NCBI GenBank assembly: GCA_012934845.2 | Contig: WNNJ02000052.1 | Location: 1-64,000, forward strand | Length of the DNA stretch: 64,000 nt | From: Pomphorhynchus laevis | Lineage: Eukaryota; Acanthocephala; Palaeacanthocephala; Echinorhynchida; Pomphorhynchidae | Reading direction: 5' to 3' | Shown: positions 34,301 through 44,900 of the stretch, in pieces | How positions within the stretch are numbered: position 1 is the stretch's first letter | Layout of the letters: the number at the start of each line of letters is the position of its first letter | Program-made: the position numbers and the translations under genes | The notes under the pieces: generated by a model | The model's input: only the letters and a program-made list of their open reading frames with translations | What the model was told of the DNA's origin: nothing | The model's database searches: none

Positions 34301-35105
34301 GATCAAGAAAAAATGAACTTGATGACGTCATTTAATATTATTATAAATGACATTGTATTAATTTATGAATTAATTTATTTATACATAAACTAAATTCATT
34401 TATATTGTGGAATTGTGCACTATTAAATAGAAAATGTGATTTAAATGTAAAATTTTAATAACTTTTTTGTCTAAGAATCATGTATTTAAGAAAATATCAT
34501 GTATTTGCTTTAAGAATCATGTATTTATTTAAAAATCGTTTTTGTTCAAACAGTCATTATTTTTAATGACTCGTCTCAAACTGGTTTAATGAATCGAAAA
34601 ATAGATGGCAAGAATTACTAAAACTTTATAATTTACTAATTTCACATATTTAATCTAATAATGACGTCGGAATTATGATAATCATGATAATCAATTAATT
34701 ACAATTAACCAATCAATTAATTATTAATTACATGGTAATTAATAAATTATTTATTTTATTAATAACTCATTTATTTGAGTAAATAACTCACGTAAATAAC
34801 TCATTTAATATATTAGTAAATCACATTTATTTATGGAAAAATTCATCTTTTTGTTTGAATGTAAATAATCAAAATTTCACAAAACTATCTTAAACATTTC
34901 TAACCTACATCTTCGTCAAGTACGTTGAAAGCTTAAATTAAAAAATCTGCCAAATTTAAAATTCTACCAAACTTGTGTTTTAAGCAAGACAAATGTACTT
35001 TCAAAATACGCTGGAATTTTTATGAGAACCGCAATCGAAGCAATCCATGATAACTTCACAGAAGACGAACAAACTGAAATTGAAGGATATTTAGCTGAAA
35101 TTTAA
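25207..35105 (+). CDS. NCDN: neurochondrin homologue, ten exons recognised (5' end missing)
   Basis: Exons at 25207-25312, 25363-25439, 25491-25552, 28280-28553, 28602-28664, 28934-29009, 30477-30634, 30686-30853, 33768-33895 and 34985-35105 have GT-AG introns and matching phases throughout, giving 410 codons and a stop. The text follows neurochondrin in order: LLNAIGFTFLHRLL (vertebrate IFDAVGFTFPNRLL), VDDALSCLKTIA (IDDTYQCLTAVA), VCIEIRMNIDD (ACVEVRLALEE) and IRCLCDFLSREL (VRILGAWLAEE). Neurochondrin is a leucine-rich, HEAT-like cytoplasmic protein linked to neurite growth and G-protein-coupled receptor signalling. Vertebrate proteins are about 730 residues, so parts are missing: the N-terminus, and probably a block between exons 8 and 9, which join in phase 0 and could flank unseen exons. 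Exons 9-10 fit the family less clearly. Four introns are 48-51 bp; the 2.7-kb intron holds PLE debris. Confidence 0.75.
25363..25439 (+). CDS. NCDN: NCDN exon B
   Basis: Completes the split codon and reads NHPNDIGIFSLGMSIVSAFL to DRM. The preceding intron is 50 bp (acceptor ATAACAG). Corresponds to the LRALGVALLACF region of vertebrate NCDN. Confidence 0.8.
25491..25552 (+). CDS. NCDN: NCDN exon C
   Basis: Reads ACHPFLHRHTLTFNKVITCS with two bases over; strong donor GTGAGT. The preceding intron is 51 bp. ACHP corresponds to AAHP in vertebrates. Confidence 0.75.
25603..25978 (-). other. two overlapping unexplained minus-strand ORFs
   Basis: Frames 25978-25793 (MSVTRQDALSKGRMRTSLLQ to SHFTFG) and 25800-25603 (MDRYETLKGKDVSRTY and on) overlap by 8 bases and together look more protein-like than nearby sequence. 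GTAAGA and GTAAGG donor-like sites lie inside. I do not recognise the product. It may be a host exon on the other strand or a piece of an unknown element. Confidence 0.3.
25994..26018. repeat. 11-bp palindrome at the PLE 5' junction
   Basis: Arms 25994-26004 and 26008-26018 are exact inverted copies. The right arm is the PLE GGNS-coding sequence, so the left arm is an inverted copy of the start of the inserted fragment. Confidence 0.8.
26005..26640 (+). mobile_element. Penelope-like element RT fragment, copy 2
   Basis: MGGNSSPIIADLFLSFIEYE at 26006, FRYIDDICVF near 26130, then KEGVYLDMNIKL, FLHEHSCIPYN and NDIGFLQNHLNNLIDTYFKL. It aligns with copy 1 from the GGNSS box on and keeps this box better. 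It starts abruptly at a short palindrome (25994-26018), as if 5'-truncated with a foldback. It sits in the 2.7-kb NCDN intron. Confidence 0.85.
26641..27625 (+). repeat. cluster of PLE-associated terminal repeats
   Basis: Three copies of the GAAAC-hairpin block lie at about 26650-26760, 26860-26960 and 27340-27625; the first directly follows PLE copy 2. Between the second and third is a different repeat (26960-27240) that contains CCATCGGACTGATATATTCG and ACCTACACATGGATTGATG. This also occurs inverted at 37140-37250 and 49190-49355. Confidence 0.65.
26957..26983. repeat. short perfect palindrome
   Basis: ATCCAAAGAGC and GCTCTTTGGAT pair around a 5-base centre at the start of the 26960-27240 repeat. 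Confidence 0.8.
28280..28553 (+). CDS. NCDN: NCDN exon D (largest)
   Basis: 91 codons after a split Ser codon: CQIDHSVLVDDALSCL to LKLLATESFKNY. Acceptor ACCTTGTAG, donor GTATGG. VDDALSCLKTIA and GTMAALLRANL match IDDTYQCLTAVA and GTVSALCQAYL. Confidence 0.85.
28602..28664 (+). CDS. NCDN: NCDN exon E
   Basis: 21 codons, DCAMANTLLAGIINCFQNNS and His, after a 48-bp intron. Corresponds to the CYRDLQAGLARILGSKLS part of vertebrate NCDN. Confidence 0.65.
28934..29009 (+). CDS. NCDN: NCDN exon F (inferred from phase)
   Basis: 76 bp between ATTTTAG and GTAAAA, reading IYVNHLAFIYLIRLPSHSRR and on. It is the only candidate I found that repairs the phase difference between exons E and G. Little family similarity. 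Confidence 0.5.
29010..30476. other. NCDN: 1.47-kb NCDN intron with dispersed repeats
   Basis: AT-rich. Repeats at 29465-29600 and 29840-30350 share GCAGAATAAAATA, TAGTCATCAAAAT and, in part, CTGATGAGGTCC with a segment at 51280-51450. A perfect palindrome lies at 29847-29879. Confidence 0.6.
29847..29879. repeat. perfect 16-bp inverted repeat with two CTGATGA cores
   Basis: Arms 29847-29862 and 29864-29879 are exact inverted copies around one base. Each arm contains ACTGATGAGGTCC, the hammerhead-like phrase of this repeat family. Confidence 0.9.
30477..30634 (+). CDS. NCDN: NCDN exon G
   Basis: Reads TNILQQTLLVLCYLGNIGFT to MNIDDRSK. Acceptor AAATTTTAG, donor GTGATT. The VCIEIRMNIDD block corresponds to ACVEVRLALEE. 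Confidence 0.8.
30686..30853 (+). CDS. NCDN: NCDN exon H
   Basis: 56 codons, NDMLIQYFVFLERFIAFLL to FLSRELQKQ, after a 51-bp intron. Corresponds to VSVMKEAIGAVIHYLL and VRILGAWLAEE. Confidence 0.8.
31105..31720. repeat. repeat unit in two direct and one inverted copies
   Basis: A block of about 120 bp holding GAGCTGGATCGAAGAAAAG and GCTAACTTxTGTTAGCAT occurs at about 31105-31240 and 31495-31625 in direct orientation, then inverted at about 31630-31715. The last two form arms of about 83 bp. The phrase GATGCTAACAxAAGTTAGCGAAAT resembles PLE 3' ends. Confidence 0.75.
31270..31485 (-). pseudogene. reverse transcriptase fragment between direct repeats
   Basis: 71 codons with GVEAVTNAFRYFIANA and VVLAKLDFHNAFNTVNRGHM, an RT motif A region similar in style to the RLE element at 14500 but not the same family. 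No other RT motifs are present. Confidence 0.7.
33665..33720. repeat. AAATAAATAA minisatellite
   Basis: Three to four tandem units of about 17 bp (TAAAAAATAAATAAA). Confidence 0.9.
33768..33895 (+). CDS. NCDN: NCDN exon I
   Basis: Reads RIIKGNSIFHEAVLRMCC and on to VVPMLDL with two bases over. Acceptor ATATTTAG, donor GTGAGA. VLRMCCCFVSED may correspond to ALRMLLPALCHLSVED of vertebrate NCDN. Confidence 0.65.
34985..35105 (+). CDS. NCDN: NCDN last exon
   Basis: Completes a Cys codon and reads KTNVLSKYAGIFMRTAIEAI to EGYLAEI, then TAA. Acceptor GTGTTTTAAG. It lies between two similar AT-rich direct repeats (about 34480-34600 and 35225-35365). Assigned by phase and position; family similarity is weak. 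Confidence 0.6.
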
Positions 35106-36470
35106 GAACTCTTGATGTATACATAAAAATAATATGGTTATTTGTTAACACTCTTCCAACTTGTTCTCTTTTATATATGCCATATTCCATTAAAAAATTT
35201 AATTGTAATTTTGTCCAACTTCAAGAATAACGTATTTATTTAAAAATCGGCATTGTTCAAACAGTGTAGCTTTTTATTATTTTTTATACAAAAATAAAGA
35301 TTTTATTAATAAAAAATTAATATTTTCGTTTAATCTCAAATTGGTTTAATTAATCGAACTGTAAAAATTAATATGGAGTTCACGCATTTAGTTGTGAAAA
35401 CATATTCAATAATTAAAATAATTTCGGTTTTTAAATTAAATATTAAAATAGTAATCGTAAAATTGATGAGAAAGACTGTCGTTACGAGTCATTTTTTAAC
35501 TTGCAATAGGAACACTACAAAAAAACTAAAAAATTTTTAACTTGCAATAGGAACACTACAAAAAAAACGGAATCAGATTTTATTGACTGGAATATGGTTT
35601 TAATTTATCATCATAAAATATTAATTGAACAATTAAAATAATTCAATGATGTTGTGCTCCCGAATGTGTCATTCTTAAAAAAGAGTAGATTCTTTAAAAA
35701 AGTTGGTTGTACTAAATACTACCAGAAATGTTCCATGTTATCCACAAGGAATTTGAATTTGATTAATTATCAGTTTTAAAACGGTTTAGAACATTTTGGA
35801 GGTAACTTTTTTTATCATATAATGAATATTAAACTCAATTTCTCTGTGTAAATGAATATATATTAAATATTAATAGTAATATTAATATTAATTATATTCT
35901 GTAGTTTAAAATATTTAAATATAAAAATTATGTGACAAAAGATCTTATGTAACCTGATCAGAAGAATTAAAACTTATTTCATTGAAACAAGATTAGAAGT
36001 ATAAGCATACTCTCAAGTAAAGTATTCGAATCATTGTGATAATACGGAGAGAACAAAATTCTTTATTTTAGCAATTCAAAAATATAAAGAAAATTTTATA
36101 TGTTCTTTTACTAATGTTCTTTTCTAAAGTATAAAAAATTTTAAGACCATTTCATAAAGAACACTGATAATTTGGTTTCTGAAAATTTCAAGATAAAATG
36201 ATAAAAAAAATATAGAATTTCAGTTGATATTTCTGAAAATTTAAAGACAAACTTCTTTTATTTGCAGTATTTTAGAAGAAAAGAAAATTCCGGCTAAACT
36301 TTAGAGTATAAAATTAATTCCGGCTAGGAAACTACACACCTTTTAAATTACAATTTTAATATAAAATTATTAGCTTTGCCCATTAAGGGTTCTTTTTAGG
36401 TAGGACGTTTCTGTAAAGAAATATTCAAAATTCACGAAAATTGTTAAAAAATTATCATCAAGTAAAAATC
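35106..36470. other. AT-rich stretch downstream of NCDN
   Basis: Presumably holds the 3' untranslated region. A 35-bp block with TTTTTAACTTGCAATAGGAAC is duplicated at 35492-35570. No gene recognised. Confidence 0.5.
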
Positions 36471-37255
36471 AAATCAGCTAACTGAGTTCTTTATATCAAG
36501 TTAAATGTGAATTGACTAATAAATAACAAGCGATGTATCAGAATAAGGATTAGAGGTCATCAAGAGAAACTGCTATGTAATCATGTTTCGGTCACTATTT
36601 CAGGGCCAAATACGTGGTAATGACATATTTTATTATTAATATACGTAGACTCAGTTACCTGATCTAATTTTTTTATTCTTTTTATTATTTATTTATTATT
36701 TATTCTTTGAATTTTTTATTATAAAATAAACAAAACATAATAATGCTAAATCAAAATTTAATAATTAAATAATAAGATAAATAATTGTTATAGGATTTTA
36801 TATAATTTATATCAAGATGAATTATATCAATTATATTTATATAAAGTTAAAATTACGGGAAAACAAAATCAATAATAACTTGTCAGTAGAACAAATAATT
36901 TCAGGTAACTGAGTCTACGTATTTTATACTATATATAAATTTTAAATAAAGATAAATAATAAATAATTATGTAAGATTTTATAAAATAAGATTTTAAAAT
37001 TTATATCAAGTTAAAATAAAAAATTGAAATTAAAAATAAAAATCAATTTTTATGAATTGACTAATAAATAATATACGTTGTATCAGAATATGAATTAGAG
37101 GTTATCAGGAGGAACTGCTATGCTATCAGGAACCATATCTACTTATAACCAGTTAACCATAATAAATTGTATTCGTAGACAAATGCAATTTTGAATATTA
37201 ATTCGAATATATCAGTCCGATGGATCCTTCGTGCTTATCCAATGAGTGATCAGCT
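36471..37255 (-). repeat. PLE-associated terminal repeats, inverted relative to those at 24.5-27.6 kb
   Basis: On the minus strand two copies of the GAAAC-hairpin repeat lie back to back (about 36660-36475 and 37150-36640). Beyond them, at 37140-37250, is the inverted counterpart of the 26990-27130 repeat. The NCDN exons from 28280 on therefore lie between inverted copies of the same repeats. Confidence 0.65.
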
Positions 37256-37289
37256 CTTTTTTCATTTACAAAACATGAAGAAACTTAAA

Positions 37290-38090
37290 ACTAATTAAAA
37301 AGGAAGTTAGTCAATATACGGGATGTGACGAGATTCATATTCGACGGTTAATGTTGGTAATTGTGATGTTGACAATCACTGGATAACTCAAGTGGATAAT
37401 GGCTTTATACCGATAAATTTTGACAAGCAAAGACTTGTTATTAATTATGGTAATTGAACTTTAACAAAGAAATCAATCATGCGGCAGAAATAATTCTTTC
37501 CAAATATCAGCCCTATAGAATTACAACTAAAAAATTGAAACTATTCGTACTTAGACTCGAGGTCATCGACATTCACGATTACTTGGTATGTCGAATTCTG
37601 CAAACGACGTTGATGATATTGCAACAAATGATAATGATATGCAAGAAAACATCCTCAATGTAAACGATGCTAATTGTACCGGTTCTTTAATCGAATAACT
37701 TCACGCTGGTCATGCTGATTGCATTCCTGCTCATAAGGAACCAATCATTGTCCAGTCTCAACGAGTCATATGTACACCAACTAACAGTTGCCATACATGT
37801 TTTTCTCCATCAGATATGCAAGTACATTCTAAACTGTCGAAAAATCATGATTGTCCTCGAGTAATAATTTTTACTAATATACCAGAATCTGATTCCATGA
37901 ACATTCAACATCGCTAGAATGATGATATTATGCGCGTTCGCAATGTTGTTTCGAATGTATTATGCGATCTAAATTGAAAGATCACATTGTGCATAATAAA
38001 TGTGAACCAATTATTTTCTCATGCTATATTTTGACTCGGATATAATTTCCAGATTATTCTTGTCAGTACCAGATTTTTCCTGTCAGTTCC
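37290..38090 (+). pseudogene. CR1-like LINE ORF1 fragment
   Basis: Plus strand. CDVDNHWITQVDNGFIPIN near 37370 resembles the ORF1 zinc-module region. Then NENILNVND-like text, and at 37860-37960 RVIIFTNIPESDS and DDIMRVRNVVSNVL match the ORF1 C-terminal domain. Frames change often. It ends where family 2 ORF1 begins. Confidence 0.5.
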
Positions 38091-38129
38091 CGATTTTTCT
38101 GGAACAGAAAATCTCGATCTTAAATACCC

Positions 38130-41100
38130 GTTGCTGATCACGCATCTTCCACATTGGAATGCAATGATTGTTATACAAGTTTGGAAGTTGGATGCGATTG
38201 TAAAGATTGTGACGTATGGACCCTTGTTCTAGTAAAAACATCTGAACGTTCGGTGTATCAAAGTAAATCGTTTACATGTGGTTTTTGTGATTTAGCAACA
38301 CTTTTCACAGCTATCATGCTCCTCCACTTTTGTCTCACATACGACTACTCAGACCGATACTGTTTTTGAAGTTTCCAAGGCATCAAAACCTGACTTCGCA
38401 TCGTATAATCCCATTCTTGAACCTTAATTGCACACACTCCTCGTTCAACTTACGGTAAAACTTCCATTCATCTTCATCATCCTAACAAGGTAAATCGTAA
38501 AGCTGTTCATCTCGTACTTACTTTTTTCTATTCCTCCCGTCATCTAAATACCTACCATATTTCTTTCTTCTCTTCACGTACTCCTTACTCTACCTCCCTC
38601 GTATCACTTCTCAAAAATTTACATCCTTCCATCAAAATCATCTCCAGACACATCTATGATCAACCGATTCAACACCCCACTTCTGTCACACTTGCTCCAA
38701 CCAATCTTAATTCTCTATCAAGCACCCCTGTCATTTCCACTTCTATCTGCTCATCTGCCTCGACTACTACCAGCTATCTCATATTCCACGTAATAATTTT
38801 CATTCGTGCGATCGCTGTATGTCATATCTAAATTAAAGCTTCCAGAATCTGCTTCTCCTCAATGTCGCATCGATGATGATGTATCTGCTTTCAGGTCTAT
38901 CCTAGCAAGCATTATCCCTGATGATAATCCATTCTTCTTCAATAATATCGCTCCTGTATCTTTGATACGTTTAAACAAATCCACTAAATCCAATCATCTC
39001 AATCCACCACTCTTAAAAATCGTTTTCCGACATGGTTCACATGCTTCCTTGGTACTCTTCCAAAGCATTAAACCTCTTACCACTTTATCTACTTATCGTA
39101 TCAATCCTGACCCTCCCCTTCTGATATTGCCCAGCTCAATTCAGCTCGCATTGAGAAACATCGACGTGAAACAAACGGCGGGTCATCCCCATCAATCCGT
39201 AAAATCAAAAGAAATTTTCACGTCGTGTGCACGATGCCAAAAATCTGATGGCGTCCCGTCTCTCCCCAATCTTCTTTGCTAGTCGATCTCGCTCCTGACC
39301 ATACTTTTCGTCTTATTCTTTTCAACACTCGATCCATTATTTATTAAGCTGATCTGCTCTTTAATATCTTCGATCAATTATCTATCGATATTCTCTGAAT
39401 TACCGAATCCTGACACTCTGACTCTGTGTCTATTCCACACATACTGCTTCTAACCATGACGGTATTGTTGTCATTGCCCGTCACCCATCGTCTCTACGTA
39501 CAATAAATGCTAGCATCCGTTTCCACCCAACGTCTCTACGTACAATAAATGCTAGCATCCGTTCCACTTCGTTCGAATTGCTCATATGCAGATCATCAAC
39601 TTCTTTCCCTCACGTAAGTTCTTAAGCGAGTTTGCAGATCTTCTTTCTCATTGTTCATTGTCTTATATTCCTGCTTTTGTTATCGGCGGCTTTAACATTT
39701 GTTTTGATCGTTCGTCTGACTCTGACTCTATCACTCTAACTAACCTATTTTCTGATTTTAACTACAAATTACATTCAACAAGACCCATTCATATTCTAGG
39801 CGGTGCTCTCGATATCATTGATGTTTCCAACTGCTTCAATGCATATGTCTTATTGTCAATTACTGATCATGATCTGCCCGATCATTTCCTTGTTACTCTT
39901 ACTCTTACTTATCCCCATCCTCCTTATCCGCCCCCAACATTAGCTACTCCATGTCGACCCTGGAAACTTCTCGATATCCCTATTCTCTGTGCAGCCTTAC
40001 TAAATTCTTCACTCTTTCACTTCCACTAAACTATCTTTCTCCCAGTGATCTCTGCATCTCGCAGAGCTATTCAACCTTATTCCCGTTTCGTCTGATGAAA
40101 TTTCTTCGGTTCTTCTATAATTACCTAATAAAACATCTCCTGACCCAATTCCCAATCACTTGCTTAGAAATATTTGCTCATATATCTCACCCTTCCTAAC
40201 CACATTGTTCAACTTGCCTATCCGCGCCGCACATTTCTTTCCAACTGGAAATGCGCCACTTTTCGCTCTCTCCACAAAAAGCAATCTCTCGAACCCCTTC
40301 TACCATCTTTGTATCACCTTTCTCACTTCTCCCAACCCTCTCTAAACTCCTTAAGCGTTGTTTTCGCTAAACTCTTTGAGCGTCGCAGTTAATGCATATC
40401 TCTTTTCCTCCAACTTATTTCCTCCCTTCCAAGCCACTTTTCGCTCTAATTACTCTACCGAAATTGCATGTCTTAAAGTTTATAACGACTCACTCATATC
40501 GAGGGATCATAAATTATGTAGTGTCATAGTTTATCTTAATCTATAGTCTGCTTTTGACATCGTCGATCACTCGATTCTTTTCCATCGTCTTCGTCATAAT
40601 TATGGCTTCTCTTTTCTCACTGTATCATGGATTTCTTCATATTTATCAAACCGTACATTTCGCGTCTATTCTAACTCTTCTCTCTCCCATCCTTCGTCCA
40701 TCCCGTCCGGTGTTCCACAAGGCTCCGTATTAGGCCCTATGCTTTTCTCTCTTCTTTTCGGTGACTTGTTTTCGATTTCTCATACATTAAACTTCCATGT
40801 TATGCAATATGCTGATGACATTATCATCTATGCTCATGCACCTGTTTATCGTATTCACGATTTTAGTGATTCTGCTTCCGACTGCCTTGTATATTTCCAA
40901 TCATATTTCTTCACTTCGCCTTTCTTTGAATCCTGATAATCCAAAATTATGTGGATCCAACCTCGACGCCTCGGCTTAGAACCTCCCTCCGTATCAATAA
41001 ATTCTACAATTCTTCCTATCGTTGATAATCTCGTTTTCTTAGGCTTCCATTTCTACAACCGACTTTCACTTAAACCTTTCGTTAGAGATAAAGTACGCTC

Positions 41101-41310
41101 TTCTACCTTGATACTCCGCAATCTTCGTCAAGTTTGTAGATTGATCGATTTCCCTTCTTGTATGACTCTCATATCTTCTCTCCTTTTTTCTAGACTTGAT
41201 TATTGTCTTAGTCTATTTTCCCATACATTTAACTTCCATGTTATGCAATATGCTGATGACATTATCATATATGATCATGCATCTGCTTATTGTATTCGTT
41301 ATCATAGATC
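38130..41310 (+). mobile_element. CR1-like LINE family 2, most complete copy (decayed)
   Basis: Plus strand, in order: ORF1 N-terminal cysteine module (38154, CKDCDVWTLVLV and FTCGFC); ORF1 C-terminal domain (38806-39282, PVSLIRLNKSTKS and PPLLKIVF); endonuclease (39440-39950, IGGFNICFDRS, HILGGALDI, ITDHDLPDHFLV); linker PWKLLDI; RT (40150-40950, SNWKCATFRSL, LFPPFQATFRSNYS, SVIVYLNL, QYADDIIIYAHA); and C-terminus (PRRLGLEPPSV, LVFLGFHFYNRLSLKP, FSRLDYCLSLFS). Then the QYADDIIIY segment appears again at 41215-41300, so the copy ends in a partial duplication. Many frameshifts and stops. Confidence 0.8.
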
Positions 41311-41554
41311 ATAACTATGTATTCTTCTCATTGCTTTCCGCCTTGGATTTTTTCATATCCTTTCATTTCTCAACCGAAAATTATACTTGAACTCGGATGT
41401 GATGGTTTATCGTGCGAACTACTAATTATATTAATATTCTTAATCTTGTTCAACATGTGCGTTATTTCACACGTTTTACTGACAATCAACATAATTTACT
41501 ATATATGCCTTAGTCGGATAAATAGCTTATAGAAAAAGATTACATATCTTCAAC
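41311..41554. other. short unassigned stretch
   Basis: AT-rich with no supported feature. It separates two LINE pieces. Confidence 0.4.
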
Positions 41555-41935
41555 CTTTAGGAGAATCGGATCACTGCATTATCCTTTTGGATTCCTACAT
41601 TTCGCTAGACTTTTAATCCGTAATTTATCATTCAAATTCAATTCATTATTTTAAAACAAATTTGCCTTTAGTTCGTCAGAACCTTTCTATCGTGTGCTGG
41701 CTAAATCCCTTTGTAATGGGTGTCAATAGAGCATGGGAACATTTTCAAACGATATTATTAGATTTGCGTCGGCGTTATTCTTCAAACAAAATTCGAGAAA
41801 TCGGTATGCATAGCAAGCCTTGATTTGACAATGAGCTTCGAATAGTATTAAAAGTTAAGCGTTTGCATTTATCAAATTTAAACATGGTCAACTAGCTGTT
41901 TCTCGAGCAATCTTAGTAAAATATTAGGTAAACAC
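41555..41935 (+). pseudogene. CR1-like LINE fragment (endonuclease end and linker)
   Basis: PLGESDHCIILLDS gives the SDH motif that closes an APE endonuclease. Then PLVRQNLS and HSKP-FDNELRIVLKVK belong to the linker. RT is absent. The family is not certain but it is CR1-like. Confidence 0.6.
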
Positions 41936-41939
41936 ATGA

Positions 41940-44900
41940 TTTCTTCTTCAAATACAGATTACCAGGTTAGCGCAGTTTCATTTTTTGATTTTCAGGGTGC
42001 AGGGGTACTCCCATATCCCTAAATTGAAAAATCTAGTGGTGATTTCACTTACGCAGCCAGTGGAGAGACAAAATCTCTTTAATATGTTTCTTAGACAATT
42101 CGCAGACAAATATGTCAACAGAGTTCTATTTAACTCGATTAAGTTCTGCAACAATAGCCACAAGTGGGGGTACTGGGCTTACAATTGCTCGTGCTCTAAG
42201 ACCTGTGGAGTATGTAGCTTGTCTTCCTACCAAAGTCTGATCGCTGGTGTAAACTGCGTAGGTTCCCCACTTTGTTCAAATTGTGGAGGAAGCCATCTGG
42301 CTTGGTCCCAGAAATGCAAATTCTTCAAGGACTACAAGAACTTTTTTATTAGACAAGTTCCGGACAAGAAGATTGATTCCTTCTCCGAAAAGGCCTCAAG
42401 AATGACTGATAGCGAAATCTTCAGAATCACGGATACGAAGATTAATTCTGCCATTAAGAGATTGGAGGAGATGGTTTCTGCTCTTGCTTCATTATTCTGT
42501 GCGAGCCCGATTATCCCTAGGCAAATTGCCGTTCCTGAATCTAAATAGAGAGGGCCTCGGCCCACGCCATTCCACCCATCAAGATTGGTAAACTTTTGAA
42601 GGGCAAGGCTAAAGGCGCCGATAAGAAAAATGAAGATAATGTCCGTGGGCAAGTGTCCACTCTGGATGGCGCTAGTGGCGAGAAGGGCAACCTTTTCGCC
42701 CCTCGTTCTGTCTAGGGATGAGGCAATCCCACACAGCTGACCTAACACAATGCAGTGTACTCGTGAGCCTTTTTCACTGAATATTCTTCAGTGGAATTCG
42801 GGAGGTGCTTCTGCTCTTAGACTTTTATCTGGTAGAGATGCAGATGTTATAGTCCTTTAGGAGACGCGGTCTATCCGTCTCCTAAAGGACATTACGCGAT
42901 TCATCTCTAAGCACATTTGTTTCAACTATATTCCGTGCAAAACTCTGCCTCACTCTTCTTCATCTCAAGGTCTTTTAACCCTTGTTAAATGCTCCTTAAG
43001 ATCGTCCCTTCTACTCAACTATTCTTATTCAGCCCTTTCTTGTTTAGTAGGCTCACTCTGGAAAAACGGTAAAAGCCTTAGTCTAGCCAATATCTACATC
43101 CGTTCAGATGAGATTCCCAAGAACCGTGACCTCCTGGATAGGATTATAGATAGCGGATATGACATGGTACCTGGTGACTTCAACGACAGAACTGGTCGTT
43201 GAATTAATGCAGCACTCCGCAGAGCCAGGAACGGTTATCTTATTCACAAACCAACTCCCCCACCTTTCTTTGCACATCAACGAATTCACTCCTCAACCTA
43301 TTACTGCTCAATGAGAGGTGGTTGTTGAAAACCTCACTGTACGGAGCAGTCGCGATAACATCTGTCCACCTATCATGACTTGATTCGTTGCCGGATAGAA
43401 GTAGATATGCTGCTTCGAAGGAGATTCCACTTTGATCCTATCAGAGTGGCTTTCTTTCAGTCAGCTATCCAACGCTTCCCCCGACTTGGTATTGATAGTC
43501 TAACCGAATTTAATTCCTACCTCTCTTCACCAGCTTCCGCGATACTTTCGACTACCTACAAAGGTCGTATTTACAGTCTCACTCCAACAAAACTCAAGAC
43601 CTTAGCGTATATGCTCCGTCTTCCTGATCTCTCTGCTTCTGCCATGCAAGTTCTCTCGAAAGAACATTGGAGAACTAGATATAGGTTCCAACTGGGTAAG
43701 GCTAATGCAAGCATTGATACCCATCCAGCCTAGTTTTCCTTCTGGAAGATATTCAAGAAGGATAAGTTTGTCTGTTTGAAGGATAGAGCATTGGGCTTGA
43801 TTGGAAAAATAGATCTTGACAAAGTTTAGGAGGAGTCACTATCCCTACATAATTATGGAGCCACTCAATCACCTCAACCAATCCTGCCTTGGGGAGACTT
43901 TAGGAGTAGAGATCTATCTGTCACAAATATTCTTAACTCCGGGGGCCTCTTCAGGGCACCTCAAAATCCGTCGCTCCACTCTCTTCTCGTATCTGTCATC
44001 TTTTTACAACTGAACAAAGAGAAGTGGCCCTAACAATGCTATTAGCAACCGCTTCCAATATGGCCGGCATCAACAATAGTAGACGTGTTTTTATTCCAAA
44101 GAAAAATCCGGTATCTTGTCCTAAATATCTGCGATCCATTTCAATTCAGAATTCCCTCGTGTCGATTTACGAGAAAGCGTTTGCGCGTAAAATCCGCGAT
44201 CATCTAAGTAGGAGAAACTTAATACCACCAGGTTTCCATGGGTTCGTCAAAGGTCGCTCGGTCCATTCATCTGTAGGTGAATTGCATCAATTTTGTCAGG
44301 ATAATAGTCATCAACTTGCTGTGGCTGTTTTCCTTGATTTTTCTGCTGCATTTGATCGCATCTCCATTCCCTTTGTTATCTCTTTTCTCAGGTCCGTTGG
44401 GTTGCCTGCGAGAATTGTTAACAGGGTAGATATACTGCTGTACACCAAGCGATTCTATTACGAAGACGACCATGATGCGCGTCAGTTCTACCCTATTACG
44501 AGTGTGCCTCAAGGTTCCTCTCTTTCTTCTATCTTATTTCTTGCTGCCTCCATTGAACTTTTTAAAATAATTAAACGTGAACAACGTCTAGTGATATACG
44601 TTGATGATACCACAGCCCTGTTCTCTGGACGCAGATGCAAAGGCGTAGTCTCGAACATCAGCCGATTCTTTTTAAGATTAAAAGACCAGTTAACCCGGTC
44701 CAATCTTATTTTAAACTCCGCCAAATCGCAGGTGGTAGTCTTCCATACTCCTACAGCAAAGCAAAAACTTAAGAGATTAGTACTTTATGTCCTCTCCTCC
44801 ATTTTGACTAATCAACCACTCCCTACTTTCACGAGTGGAGTAAAATACCTGGGGTTCACCGTTACGGTGAACTGGTAGGCGAAAGCTGATCTGAATAGAC

